From NCBI RefSeq assembly GCF_033115175.1, contig NC_084830.1, positions 38,075,409-38,139,408 on the forward strand: a stretch of 64,000 bases of DNA, in the 5' to 3' direction. The position numbers were made by a program, and so were the translations under genes. The stretch is from Lepus europaeus (Eukaryota; Chordata; Mammalia; Lagomorpha; Leporidae). How positions within the stretch are numbered: the stretch's first letter is position 1; every line of letters begins with the position of its first letter. Below, in pieces: positions 46,183 through 56,039 of this stretch. The notes under the pieces were generated by a model, which saw nothing but the letters and a program-made list of their open reading frames with translations, had not been told where the DNA came from and searched no databases.

Positions 46183-46881
46183 GACCTTATTTAGACAGGG
46201 CCATAGTCAAAGTGAAAGATCTCTCCTCCCAATCACAGAGATCTTGAGGTCATTTTTTTTTTTTTTTGTCACAGTGTCTTGGCTTTCCATGCCTAAGAAA
46301 CTCTCATAGGCTTTTTAGCCAGATTCAAATGCCTTAAGGGCTGACTCTGAGGCAAGAATGTCGTTTAGGGCATTTGCCATTCTATGAGTCTGCTGTGTAT
46401 CCCACTTCCCATGTTAGATCATTCTCTCCTTTTTAATTCTATCAGTTATTGTTAGCAGACACTGGCCTTGTTCATGTAATCCCTTTGACACTTTACTGAT
46501 GTCATAAATAAGAGTGTCAATTGTTAAATCAACAATGGGAGTTACTGTGAACTTGCTCTCCATGTAGGATCTCTGTCCTTAATGTGTTGTACTATGTGAA
46601 TTAGCGGTAAAACTATTCTTCAAACAGTACTTTATACTTTGTGTGTCTGTGTGGGTGCAAACTGTTGAAATATTTACTTAGTGATTACTAAGTTGATCTT
46701 CTGTATATAAAGACAATTAAAAATGAACCTTAATGAAGAATGGGATGGGAGAGGGAGTAGGAGATGGGATGGTTTGTGGGTGGGAGGGTGGTTATGGGTG
46801 GAAAAACCACTATAATCCAAAAGTTGTACTTTGGAAATTCATATTTATTACATAAAAGTTTAAAAATATGAAAAAAAAAAG
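46183..46881 (+). mobile_element. 5'-truncated L1 3' UTR with 5' inversion (twin priming)
   Basis: 46183-46491 is L1 3' UTR in antisense orientation: 'cttatttagacagggccatagtcaaagtg', 'gtgtcttggctttccatgcc', 'gccttaagggctgactctgagg', 'ccattctatgagtctgctgtg'. From about 46492 the sequence switches to sense: 'ataagagtgtcaattgttaaatc', 'ggatctctgtccttaatgtg', 'gtgggtgcaaactgttgaaat', 'ccaaaagttgtactttggaaattc', ending in a run of A. The two parts are adjoining L1 segments in opposite orientation with some sequence lost at the join, the classic 5'-inversion product. Confidence 0.88.
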
Positions 46882-47397
46882 AAATCTGGGAAGACATTAC
46901 TGAGTTGCTGACTTGGGCCAAAACAAGGTGATGGCAATGACTACCTTCCTTATTCCTGAATTTCACAGAAAACTAATGTTTGAATGCAGTGACATTGGAA
47001 CTTAAAAAAAAAATGGTTGTACAAGTGGAATAAATAATGCATTAATTAGGATATTTTATGTTAAAATAGAAACCCCAAATACCCTGACCTAAGTGAGTTA
47101 ACTTTATTCCTTTCTCATGTAACAACCTGAGCATAATCTATTCTGGGTTGATTTGCTCATCTCATTGTGGAAAACTGCTTCTGTCTAGTTGCTCAGCCAT
47201 CCTCAGCACATGGCTTTCATCTCATGTTTTAGGATAGCTGCTTCAGTTCCTTCCATTACAGCTAAATTCCAGTCAGTAGAAAGGAAATGAGGAAGTAGTA
47301 CGCTTTAATATCTTCCACAAAATACAGCCATTCTTTCTATTAATCCTCATTATAACTATCAAGCTAACAACACCCCTGCTACCCATAATTCATTTGC
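46882..47397. other. Unique or very old repeat sequence
   Basis: About 47090-47290 (actttattcctttctcatgtaac… ctcagccatcctcagcacatggc) recalls the antisense of an old interspersed repeat, but I cannot assign a family. No exon is recognised. Confidence 0.35.
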
Positions 47398-47584
47398 AAA
47401 GTTTTATTTACTTAAGTAGTTATCTATTGGAAAGGCAGAGTGACAGAGGAAGAAAGAGTGACAGGCAGATAGACGCAGGAGCTGAGTCAATAGCAGAGCA
47501 GATGGGATTCAAACCAAAGCTCTGATATGGCACATTGGCTATGCAAGTGGTGGTTTAACCTGCTGTGCCACAATGCCGGTCTTA
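47398..47584 (-). mobile_element. Old lagomorph SINE, internally shortened
   Basis: Antisense: 'gttttatttacttaagtag' tail side, 'ggaaaggcagagtgacagag', then directly 'atgggattcaaaccaaagctctgatatgg' and 'ggtttaacctgctgtgccacaatgccgg' 5' end. The central body is missing, so this copy carries an internal deletion. Confidence 0.75.
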
Positions 47585-48123
47585 CTCCAATTTTTAACAC
47601 ATCTTTCTCGTATTTTCCCTTCAGGACCAGGACAAAGCCCTGAAAATTAAACATCAGGATGGGCCCAGAAAACTAGGTACTGAAATTCATGACTCATTTT
47701 CAGATTTCCCATACTTGACTCTTTCACATCATCTCATCCAAAGGGATGATCACCACATCTCTTTATAGTGAGAAGCTTCTAGCTTGAAGATGCTTCCAGA
47801 CTGAGGATACTATGATCATTTATAAGGCAGAAGTTTTAATATCCCGTTATTGCCAATTGCCCCAGATTCATTATGGCTAGGAAAGTGATTCCTGATTAAC
47901 TGCTGTCTTCTCCTCCCCTTTACATGTAATCACGACCAGGGGAGAGTGACTAGTAAAAGCAGATTTAAATCCTTCCTATGGCACATGAGATGTAAGAAGT
48001 CTGTAGCTGATTGATAAAAATCACACTAACGATAGTCAGTTTGGCAGTGTCAGTATAGCTCAGCTGAGGAAGGTCTTCCTTCTTGTCATACCTCATGATG
48101 AAAATTTTCAGCTAAATTATGAT
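47585..48123. other. Unique sequence, nothing recognised
   Basis: No repeat family or exon is recognised. Confidence 0.5.
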
Positions 48124-48174
48124 TCCAGGATCTTTTTTAAGATTTTATTTATTTTATTTGAAAGGTATAGTTAC

Positions 48175-48208
<34 letters not shown>

Positions 48209-48419
48209 GTCTTCCTTCCATTGGTTCACTCCTCAAGTGGCCACAATGGCTGGAGCTGTGCCAATCCAAAGCCAGGAGCCAGGTGTTTCTTCCTGGTCTC
48301 CCACATGTGTGCAGGGGCCCAAGCACTTGGGCCATCTTCCACTGCTTAGTACAGAGTATAGTATATTCCCAGGCTATATATACTATATACACTATATATA
48401 CTATATATATAGTATATAT

Positions 48420-48480
<61 letters not shown>

Positions 48481-48621
48481 TATAGTATATCACCAGGCTA
48501 TAGCATAGAGCTGGATTGGAAGTGGAGTTTCGGGACTAGAACTGGCGCCCATATGGGATGCTGGCGCCACAGGCAGAGGATGAACATACTGTGCCACGGT
48601 GCCGGCCCCTCCAGGATCTTT
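48124..48621 (-). mobile_element. Older lagomorph SINE (48136-48609) with internal TA/GA expansion and TSD
   Basis: Antisense element: 'aagattttatttattttatttgaaaggtatag' side, (GA)n at 48182-48208, 'gtcttccttccattggttcac', 'ccaagcacttgggccatcttccactgc'. An insertion of about 125 bp follows, then 'atagagctggattggaagtggag' and 'gtgccacggtgccggccc' at the 5' end. 12-bp repeat tccaggatcttt at 48124-48135 and 48610-48621. The element is about 475 bp instead of about 340 bp because of the central TA/GA block. Confidence 0.9.
48355..48503. repeat. (TA)n/(GA)n block bounded by near-identical direct repeats
   Basis: A 25-bp unit of the type gagtatagtatat..cccaggctata occurs at about 48355-48378 and again, as ..caccaggctata, at about 48479-48503. 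Between them lie imperfect tatatactatata repeats, a pure (TA)n run at 48425-48459 and (GA)n at 48460-48480. Confidence 0.85.
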
Positions 48622-48768
48622 ATTGTAGGAGATGATGCATATGTTAGCAGGATACAACACATTTATACACAATGATCTGGACTTTCAATGGCATGAATTC
48701 AAAACAGAATTGATTTGTCTTGAACCAAGAATGTATTGCCAGGGACTAAAAAGAAATGGGGGATAGGA

Positions 48769-49158
48769 AGGACAGCAATGTGGCGTAGTGGGTAGAGCCA
48801 TTGCCTGAAATGCCAGCATCTCTTATGGACACCATTTCAAGCCCTGGCAGCTCTACTTCTTATCCTGCTCCAAATAGCCTGGGAAAAGCAGTGGAAGATG
48901 GCTCAAGTGTGTGGACCCCTGCCAGCCACACTGGAGCCCTGGAAAAGGCTCCTGGCTTCTGGCTTCCACTTGGCCCAGCCAGGACCATTGCAGCCATCTG
49001 ACGAGGGAACCAGCCTATGGAAGATCTCTGTCTTTGTTTTCTCCCTCCCTGTCTGTAACTCTGACTTTCATATAAGTAAATAAATCTGAAAAGGAGAAAG
49101 GAAGGAAGGAAGGAAGGAAGGAAGGAAGGAAGGAAGGAAGGAAGGAAGGAAGGAAGGA
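48769..49158 (+). mobile_element. Older lagomorph SINE followed by (GGAA)n microsatellite
   Basis: 'gacagcaatgtggcgtagtg' head, 'gacaccatttcaagccctgg', 'gaagatggctcaagtgtgtgg', 'ggctcctggcttctggcttccac', 'gagggaaccagcctatgg', CT-rich end and 'gtaaataaatctg' tail to about 49095. This passes directly into about 60 bp of (GGAA)n at 49097-49158, an expansion of the A-rich tail. Confidence 0.88.
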
Positions 49159-49164
49159 AAAGAA

Positions 49165-49445
49165 AGGAGGTTTAGCAGTTGAGACACTGGTTAAGAAAGC
49201 CATATCCCATATTGCAGCAAATAGCTTCAGCTTCTGCCTCTGACTCCAGCTTTCTGATGATACAGACCCTGGGAGGATGGCTCCAGTAATAAGGTTTCTG
49301 TCATTCATGTGGGAGACCAAGATTGAATTCCCAGCTCTCAGCATCAGCCTGGCCCAGTCTGTGCCACTGTGTGCATTTGGGGAGTCAACCAGTACAGGGG
49401 AACTCTCTTGCTCTTCACTGTCTGCTTCTCAAATAAATTATTAAT
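49165..49445 (+). mobile_element. Old lagomorph SINE, decayed
   Basis: 'ggtttagcagttgagacact' head, 'gcttctgcctctgactccagc', 'aagattgaattcccagctctc', 'catttggggagtcaaccagtac', 'ctcaaataaattattaatt' tail. It lies head-to-tail behind the previous SINE and its GGAA tail. Confidence 0.75.
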
Positions 49446-50729
49446 TAAAAATTCAAAAAAATTTAATATACCAATGACATGTGTTACCTTTTTTTCCTTC
49501 AGGTATCACTTTTAATTCTGATATAAGAGTTGAGCCTCTAGACAGGTAGCTTCCTTCCGGTAGGAAAAATTTCAGAAAAGTGTCCCCCTAAACCAGACAT
49601 ATTGTGCAACAATCTTTAACTACCCTTGTAGTTTCCTTCAACATAACAGCATCTCTCCAAAGGTGAAATAATGTGGAAACTTTTCCAGGTTTCAAATTAA
49701 GTATAAAATGGTGTTACCATCTATTATGCAAAGAAAAAAGTGCAGTTTTATCTGATATATTTTTGTCTTGTTTCAAAAATCAAAGGTCTTATAGAAACAT
49801 TAAAAAAAGACACATCATAAATCAGAAAGGAAAGAGCTCCTTCCTTCAGGGAGGAAATATTTACAACTGTACAGTTGACATCTCTAACAGAAGTCAGCAT
49901 ATTAATCTCCTTGTTATCAGATTATAAAAGTGTCACTAGAGGACCCCATTTTAAAGAAATCAGGTTCTTTGTAAGAACCAACTCCAGCATAGCAATAGAT
50001 GAGGGAAAAATCAAGTATAATAAATCAGATTACGAGGGACAGGAGAGTGATTCTGCCTGCCCAGTGATACTCAGGTGCCCTTTTTTCCTCTTTCTTCTGA
50101 TGCTGACCACAGTAAAAGTCTGAGTCACAGGTGGGATTCTGTGGTCTCTACATGGGGATTGAAGGGTTATATTATCAGAGTAGACAACCATGAACACACC
50201 TCTCATCTCGTTCATCCTTGCTGCTTTCTATTCCCAGGAAATTTCTATTTCATATCTGCTCGTTTCTGTTGTGGCCATTTAGTTGGAATTTGTAATTAAT
50301 ATGTGACAAGGTAGAGGGATTGCTTACAAAATGAGATTCTTAACAAGGTTAAGTGATCCATCTGGAAACCTTCAATTGCCAAATTCTTGAAAACCACTGT
50401 GACCCAAATTTCTTATAGAAGGCCTTTTTCATAAAGCATCAGGTTTTATCTCTGGGAAACTTATAGGTTGACAGTGATGAATAAGGAACTACTGAGTTGT
50501 ATGGACATAAGGATTTAGGTGGTTGGCTAAATTCACTCAGGAGCTATATAAATACATGAAATATACTTTGAGTAGAAACATGCTGTTTCTTCAAATATTG
50601 AGAATACTTGTTATCTCCAAGTGTCCATCTGCCTTCTTTGATTCGCCTCGACTCACTGTCACATTCATAAGAATGCATGCATGGGATCTTCAAAATGATC
50701 ATGGAATACGCAGTTTAGGAAAAAAGTAT
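49446..50729. other. Unique sequence, no supported gene
   Basis: Short frames at 49673-49927, 49875-50123, 50075-50299 and 50523-50744 overlap one another and have no recognisable content. Confidence 0.45.
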
Positions 50730-50988
50730 GGGCTGGCATTGTGACATAAGTGGTAAAGCTATATCCTGTGATGCCGGTATCTCATATGGGCACCGGTTCA
50801 AGTCCTGGCTGTTTCATTTCTGAACTGGCTCTCTGCTAACGACCTGGGAAAAGCAGCAAAAGAAGGCCCAAGTACTTGGGCCCCTCCCACCCATGTAGGA
50901 GAACAGGATGAAACTCCTGACTCCTGGCTTTGGCTTGGTCCAACTCTGGCCATTGCAATCATCTAGGGAGTGAATCAGTAGATGGAAG

Positions 50989-51030
<42 letters not shown>

Positions 51031-51072
51031 ACTCTGACCTTCAAATAAATAAATAAATATTTTAAAAAGAAA
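50730..51072 (+). mobile_element. Older lagomorph SINE, near full length
   Basis: 'gggctggcattgtgacataagtgg' head, 'gatgccggtatctcatatgggcaccggttcaagtcc' B-box region, 'ggcccaagtacttgggcccc', 'gagtgaatcagtagatgg', (TC)n of about 46 bp at 50985-51031, 'accttcaaataaataaataaa' tail. Confidence 0.92.
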
Positions 51073-51199
51073 AAATAGGCATGGATTTTAAAAAATTTTT
51101 TCACCAAAATAAATTAACACTAACTTGTTTTAAAGTAACTGAACAAAACTTTGCTTAGCTTTGTTCAGTTTTGAAGGAAAAGACATCAGTTTCAAAAAA

Positions 51200-52240
51200 A
51201 GACTATGAAATCATAATTTCTGTTAAAATTGAAGCAATAGCAAATATCAAATTTATAGTGTAGCTGCAGTTGAAGAATGATGAAATCACTAATGCTATAT
51301 GAAAAATGTTTGGGGATAATGCCCTAAAGAGATCATTAGTCTACAAATCAAGTTATTTTAAGAAACAAGGAGATGATGTTGAAGAAGACTACAGAAGCAA
51401 GCCATCCACACAAATTTGCAAGGAAAAACATTAAATTTTGCTCATGTTCTAGTTGAAGAGGACCTAAGACTAGCAGCAGAAATAATAGCCAACATCATGG
51501 ACATCTAAATTGGCTCAATGTACACAATTCTGACTGAAAACATTAAAGTGGAGCAAACTTTCAGTTCAAATCATGGTTCCCATATCAGCTGCAGAGAGCA
51601 GAGCTTTCAGTGTGGATTTTAAAAATGTAGGATCAAGATCCTGAAGAATTTCTTTGAACAATCATCATGGGAGATGAAACATGGCTTTGCCAGTATGATG
51701 GTGAAGACAAAGCCTCATCAAAGAAATGACTAGCAACAGGTGGAAGTGGCCCAGTCAAAGCCAAAAAGGACTACTCAAAACCAAAGGTCATAGCAATATA
51801 TTTTTGGGATTCTCAAGGAATTTTGCATGATGACTTTCTAGGAAGTCAAAGAATGATAGCATCTGCTTATGGCAGAGTGTTTTGAGAAAGTTAGCCAAAG
51901 CTTTCACCAATAAATGCCTACAAAGTCTTGCCCCAGAGAGCCCTTCTCCACCACAACCACACTCCTCCTAAATTTTATGAGAGTTTTGGTAGGAAAAATT
52001 AGGCAGTCACTTTAAATTTCTGTTTTGGCTACTTTTGCCACTTCTATTTCTTAATCTAAAGAAATTTTAATTAGATCCATTTTTCTTCAGCTAATATTGT
52101 AAAAAGACTGCCTTGACACAATTACATTTCCAGGACCTACTTTTCTCAAGGATGGACTAAATGGCTAGTATCTTTGCTTACAAGTGTCTTGAATTAGATG
52201 GAATTCATGTTGAGAAATAAAGTTTATACTATTTTTATTT
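51200..52240 (+). pseudogene. Mariner-family transposase relic (Tc1/mariner DNA transposon)
   Basis: Translating plus-strand frames piecewise gives a run of mariner transposase landmarks in the right order. They are a helix-turn-helix-side segment near FGDNALKRS (about 51308), DVEEDYRSK (about 51378), and an alpha-helical LRLAAEIIANIMDI (about 51465). Then come IMGDETWLCQYDGEDKASS around 51664-51722 with the first catalytic Asp of the ETW motif, SGPVKAKKDYSKPKVIAIYF with WDSQGILHDDFLGS, ALLHHNHTPP near the second catalytic region, and a C-terminal segment. Several stops, frameshifts and a missing stretch after the second catalytic region show it is dead. It reads as the HSMAR-type mammalian mariner group. 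I could not place terminal inverted repeats. Confidence 0.85.
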
Positions 52241-52859
52241 TTTAATTTTAATTTTTTCTCTGACTGTTTTGAAGTCTGCTCCTATAGCCACAACTGAGTG
52301 TGTCAACCTCTTCTATTTTACAATTTACCTAGTCATTGCCAATCTATACACACTCAATAACTTGTATCTTTGGCTTCTGTTTGACCTTATAACTTAGTTC
52401 TTTATTTTCCATTCTAGTCTTTAGTTCTGATAATCCATTCATGCATATAACTCAGAGTCAACTTTGGTTAGGATTCTGCTTCTTCATATACATTAGGAAA
52501 GAGAAATTCACAATATTATTGGCCTCGGTTTGTGGGCATAAATTTCCTTGATCGAATTTCTTTCTGTCATTTTTGACATGGAAGACAATTTTTCAATAAA
52601 TATTTTATTTAATATTTAACTAGTTAGAATAACAAGATATTTGTTAATAAAAGGTCTATTCTAAGAACACAATAATAATTAGAGAAAAGTCTCTACAAGT
52701 AGGCAAAGGAAAATGACACTGAAAATTAATCATATTTTATTGCATAGGAGAAAATATATTTCCATGGTGTGATAATATAATTAATAGTATTTACATACAT
52801 TTAACTGTGGTTAAATATCATAAAAATAAAGATGATTTTACAGATTTTCCTCATATACT
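52241..52859. other. Unique AT-rich sequence, nothing recognised
   Basis: No repeat family or exon is recognised. Confidence 0.45.
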
Positions 52860-53185
52860 TCTGTGGGAATACAAATGGTATTGTCACTTTAGAAAGTTTC
52901 TTATAAAAGTAAACATATTCTTATCATATGAAACAATAATCTCATTCCTAGGTACAAAAACATATATGTGCATTCAAGTATGAAATATTCACAACATTTT
53001 TATAATACTTCTAAATTGGAAGCAACACAAATATATATCATATCTGGATAATGGAGAAAAATATTATGGCACATCCAAGCATGGAATACTGATCAGCATG
53101 AAAAAGTAACAAATCCCAACACATACAACAACATGGATAAATATCAAGATATTTTGCAAAGTAAAAGAAGTAAGATACATATTTC
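52860..53185 (+). mobile_element. Ancient L1 ORF2 fragment, degenerate
   Basis: 'ctgtgggaatacaaatggta', 'gtttcttataaaagtaaaca', 'aaacaataatctcattccta' and 'ggatcataatggagaaaaat'-like pieces follow. Then come 'cacatccaagcatggaatac' and 'aacaacatggataaatatca'. Together they follow the order of the L1 ORF2 3' region in sense orientation. It is heavily mutated with no open frame. Confidence 0.7.
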
Positions 53186-53493
53186 AAAATTCAGGAAATA
53201 ACTTCTTATAAATATTGGCATATTCACTTATACTTCTATATTTGAAAATATTTTTGCTTTGGTATTTAGGCTTTGATTAAATGTTCACTTTATATTAAGG
53301 AAAGATCACAAAACAGCTTTCAAAGCAAAGCTTTCAGTAGATTTTATTTTTTAAGATGATTATAATTTCAACTCTGGTTGCAAATGTTAACTTGGAATCA
53401 CAGGTTATGTTTGACAAAAAAAAAATACTAGGGTTCTCCAGAGAAAATCAATATGGGACAGCTAATTATCTAGATGGGTGGAAGAGTGGGTTT

Positions 53494-53555
53494 GTGGGTG
53501 GATGAGTGGATGGATGATAGACAGATGATAGGTAGATAGATAAATAATTAATAGA
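53494..53555. repeat. (GATG)n/(GATA)n microsatellite inside the LTR
   Basis: Imperfect tetranucleotide run of about 60 bp (gtggatggatgatagacaga-type). A gata-rich stretch at this position is a regular part of this LTR type. Confidence 0.85.
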
Positions 53556-53614
53556 TATGAGATGAGGTATATTAGGGGATTTGGCTTATATGATTATGAA
53601 AGTTCAGAAGTCCT

Positions 53615-53627
53615 ATGGTAGATTTCC

Positions 53628-53658
<31 letters not shown>

Positions 53659-53991
53659 TTTGACAGGTAGAGTTAGAGAGAGAGAGAGACAGACAGACAG
53701 AGAGAAAGGTCTTCCTTCTGTTGGTTCATCCCCTAAATGGCCGCTACGGCTGGTGCGCTGCGCCGATCCGAAGCCAGGAGCCAGATGCTTCCTCCTGATC
53801 TCCCATGAGGGTGCAGGGCCCTAGCACTTGGGTCATCCTCCATTGCACTCCTGGGTCACAGCAGAGAGCTGGACTGGAAGAAGAGCAACCGGGACAGAAT
53901 CTGGCACTCAACCGGGACTAGAACCCTGGGGTGCCAGCACCGTAGGCAGAGGATTAGCCTAGTGAGCTGCAGCACCGGCCATGATAGATTT
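53615..53991 (-). mobile_element. Full-length lagomorph C SINE (SINE 53626-53980), nested in the LTR
   Basis: Antisense element: long T tail, 'gacaggtagagttagagag', GA stretch, 'gatccgaagccaggagcc' body signature (antisense of ggctcctggcttcggatc), and 'gtgagctgcagcaccggcc' 5' end. Flanks atggtagattt (53615-53625) and atgatagattt (53981-53991) differ at one base. Confidence 0.94.
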
Positions 53992-54455
53992 TCTAATAGC
54001 TGGAAAACTAGAAAAGTTCTTATAATAGATCAGATCAAGTCTGAAGACCTCAGAGCCAAGGAAGTTGATGGTGTCCCTCTCAATCCAAGGCCAGAGGCCT
54101 GAGAAAATGAGGCCACTGATGCAAGTCTCAGGTTTGAAAGATTGGAGAACCTGAAGTTCTAATGTCCAACAGAAGAGTGTTCCAGTTCTAGAAAAGAGAG
54201 ATAAAGAGAATGAATTTGCCTTTCGTTGGCCTTCTTGTACTATCCAGGCAGTCAGTCAACCTGATGGTACTGACTCACTCAAGGTGAAGGTAGATCTTCG
54301 TAACTCAGCTCACTGATCCAAATGGAAGTCTCTTCTGGAAGCATCCTTGCAGACATACCCAAAAATAATGCTTTGCCAGCTGTCTGGCTGGTCCTTATTC
54401 CATTAGTCTCGACAACTAACATTAATTATAACACAAAAATACTGAAAAATAAAAA

Positions 54456-54850
54456 AGGACTTGCTTGAAGAAATAATTTCTGTTGTTACATGGGGGGATG
54501 CTGACACTATATCTGGTTCATATGCTGACGTACAGAAAAATGTTTACTAAGTGACTGAAATGAACAAAAACTGCTACACAATTTCACAAAATAGTTTTAC
54601 CATAAGAAATAATATGCAATTGGAAAATCTTCTGGGTAAAGACATCTTAGTTTTACTTCTTTGACTCTAACTTATTTGTATCACCTAAGACCACATTTAC
54701 ATCATATTTCAGTGGTGTAGCAGATAAAATGGTGATGAAAATGCTCGTTCTCACTAAAATGGGTTTATTAATAGGAAACACATGATTTAGTTAGAAGCAT
54801 TTCGATAAAATTTCTGTTTCCATAGGGCATGTGTCTTATTCAATGTTTAT
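54456..54850. other. Unique sequence, nothing recognised
   Basis: No repeat family or exon is recognised. Confidence 0.5.
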
Positions 54851-55235
54851 ATTAGAAAATCAATCATGGCCGGCGCCGTGGCTCAATAGGCTAATCCTCT
54901 GCTTTGTGGCGCCAGCACACCGGGTTCTAGTCCCGGTCCGGGCGCCGGATTGCCCCTCTTCCAGGCCAGCTCTCTGCTGTGGCCTGGGAGTGCAGTGGAG
55001 GATGGCCCAAGTGCTTGGGCCCTGCACCCCATGGGAGACCAGGAGAAGCACCTGGCTCCTGCCATCAGATCAACATGGTGCGCCGGCCACAGCGCGCCGG
55101 CCATGGTGGCCATTGGAGGGTGAACCAACGGCAAAGGAAGACCTTTCTCTCTGTCTCTCTCTCACTGTCCACTCTGCCTTTCAAAAAATAAAGAATAAAA
55201 AATAAAAAAAATTTAAAAAATTAGAAAATCAATCA
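54851..55235 (+). mobile_element. Full-length lagomorph C SINE, young subfamily (SINE 54867-55219) with 16-bp TSD
   Basis: Complete element with 'ggccggcgccgtggctcaat' head. The pol III A-box-like TGGCTCAATAGG is at 54879-54890 and B-box-like GGTTCTAGTCC at 54923-54933. It has 'accccatgggagaccaggag', 'ctcctgccatcagatcaa', a CT-rich end and an A-rich tail. Perfect 16-bp repeat attagaaaatcaatca at 54851-54866 and 55220-55235. Confidence 0.96.
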
Positions 55236-55799
55236 CTAAAATGTGTTCTATGGAAGAGGTAAATATAAGAAAGACTTCTTCCAACTCCACAAAGTTGTTT
55301 TAGAGATACAGCTAAAAGACTTGATTATTCACAGTAATGTTAAGTTTGTATATTATTGAGAAAAATCATAATTTACTGATACAAATAAATAGCAATACTA
55401 TTGTAATAGTGTATACATATATATTAGCTTTATACTTTTAAATTTTCAACTCATATACTTTACTTAGTGATTATTTCATGGCTGAAGAGCCCTAAAACTA
55501 AGCAGGGAAGGGAAACAACCTCAAACCTAAACATTGAAGAAGGTGGGAAAATCCTGGATTAGTATCCCAATGTCTGAGACATAAAACAACAAGTTTCTGA
55601 GCCACACACTTCCCAAGGAATTGCTTCTTTTTCTTTAAACCAAGACTTGTATATTTAACTCCTGGAAAGTCTTCAGCTCTTCTTATATGCTATTATATTA
55701 TCTGTGGTTCCACTTCCTCCTTTGAATCTTAAAGTGACATATAGAATTACAGATACTATCCACATTGCACTGTTTCCCCTAAACATATCATGGGCCTGG
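55236..55799. other. Unique sequence, nothing recognised
   Basis: No repeat family or exon is recognised. Confidence 0.5.
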
Positions 55800-56035
55800 T
55801 GCTAACATTTATTGAATAGCTATTTTTTGCCAGGCATTGGGCTACACATTTAGCATGCATCATCTTATTTAATCTCACCACAACCCCATAAGTTGGGTAT
55901 AACCTTCATTTTACAGCTGAGCAAACTGAGGTTTTGAGAGGTTAATAACTTTCCCAAGGTCACACAACTGTTAAAGGGTAGAGCCAGGGCTAATGCACAG
56001 GTAAATCCAACTCCATCCTTAAATCTCTGCATTGT
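55800..56035 (-). mobile_element. MIR SINE, antisense, well preserved
   Basis: The plus strand reads 'aacatttattgaatagctat', 'gccaggcattgggctacac', 'catcttatttaatctcacca' and 'cattttacagctgagcaaac'. 'tgaggttttgagaggttaat' and 'cccaaggtcacacaactg' follow, then 'gagccagggctaatgcacagg'. This is the antisense MIR core and flanks in full order. Confidence 0.88.
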
Positions 56036-56039
56036 AAAC

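Larger units (their letters stand above)
53432..54455 (-). mobile_element. Ancient ERVL-type LTR (MLT2-like) relic, split by a SINE
   Basis: The plus strand starts 'tactagggttctccagagaa' (antisense of the LTR end ggagaaccctagta). It continues through a gatagata-type simple repeat, 'ggcttatatgattatgaaag' and 'cagaagtcc'. After the inserted SINE come 'gaagacctcagagccaagga', 'gcagacatacccaaaaataatg' and 'gccagctgtctggctgg'. This is the antisense layout of an MLT2-type ERVL LTR. It is a solo LTR relic; no viral genes are present. Confidence 0.7.

Noticed and set aside
53432-54455. An endogenous retrovirus with genes
   Set aside because: Only LTR-type sequence is present, with no gag, pol or env remains on either side. 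It is a solo LTR relic.
54867-54940. tRNA genes at the heads of the C SINEs
   Set aside because: A- and B-box-like promoter motifs are present because the SINE derives from a tRNA. There is no cloverleaf, and the sequence continues into the SINE body.
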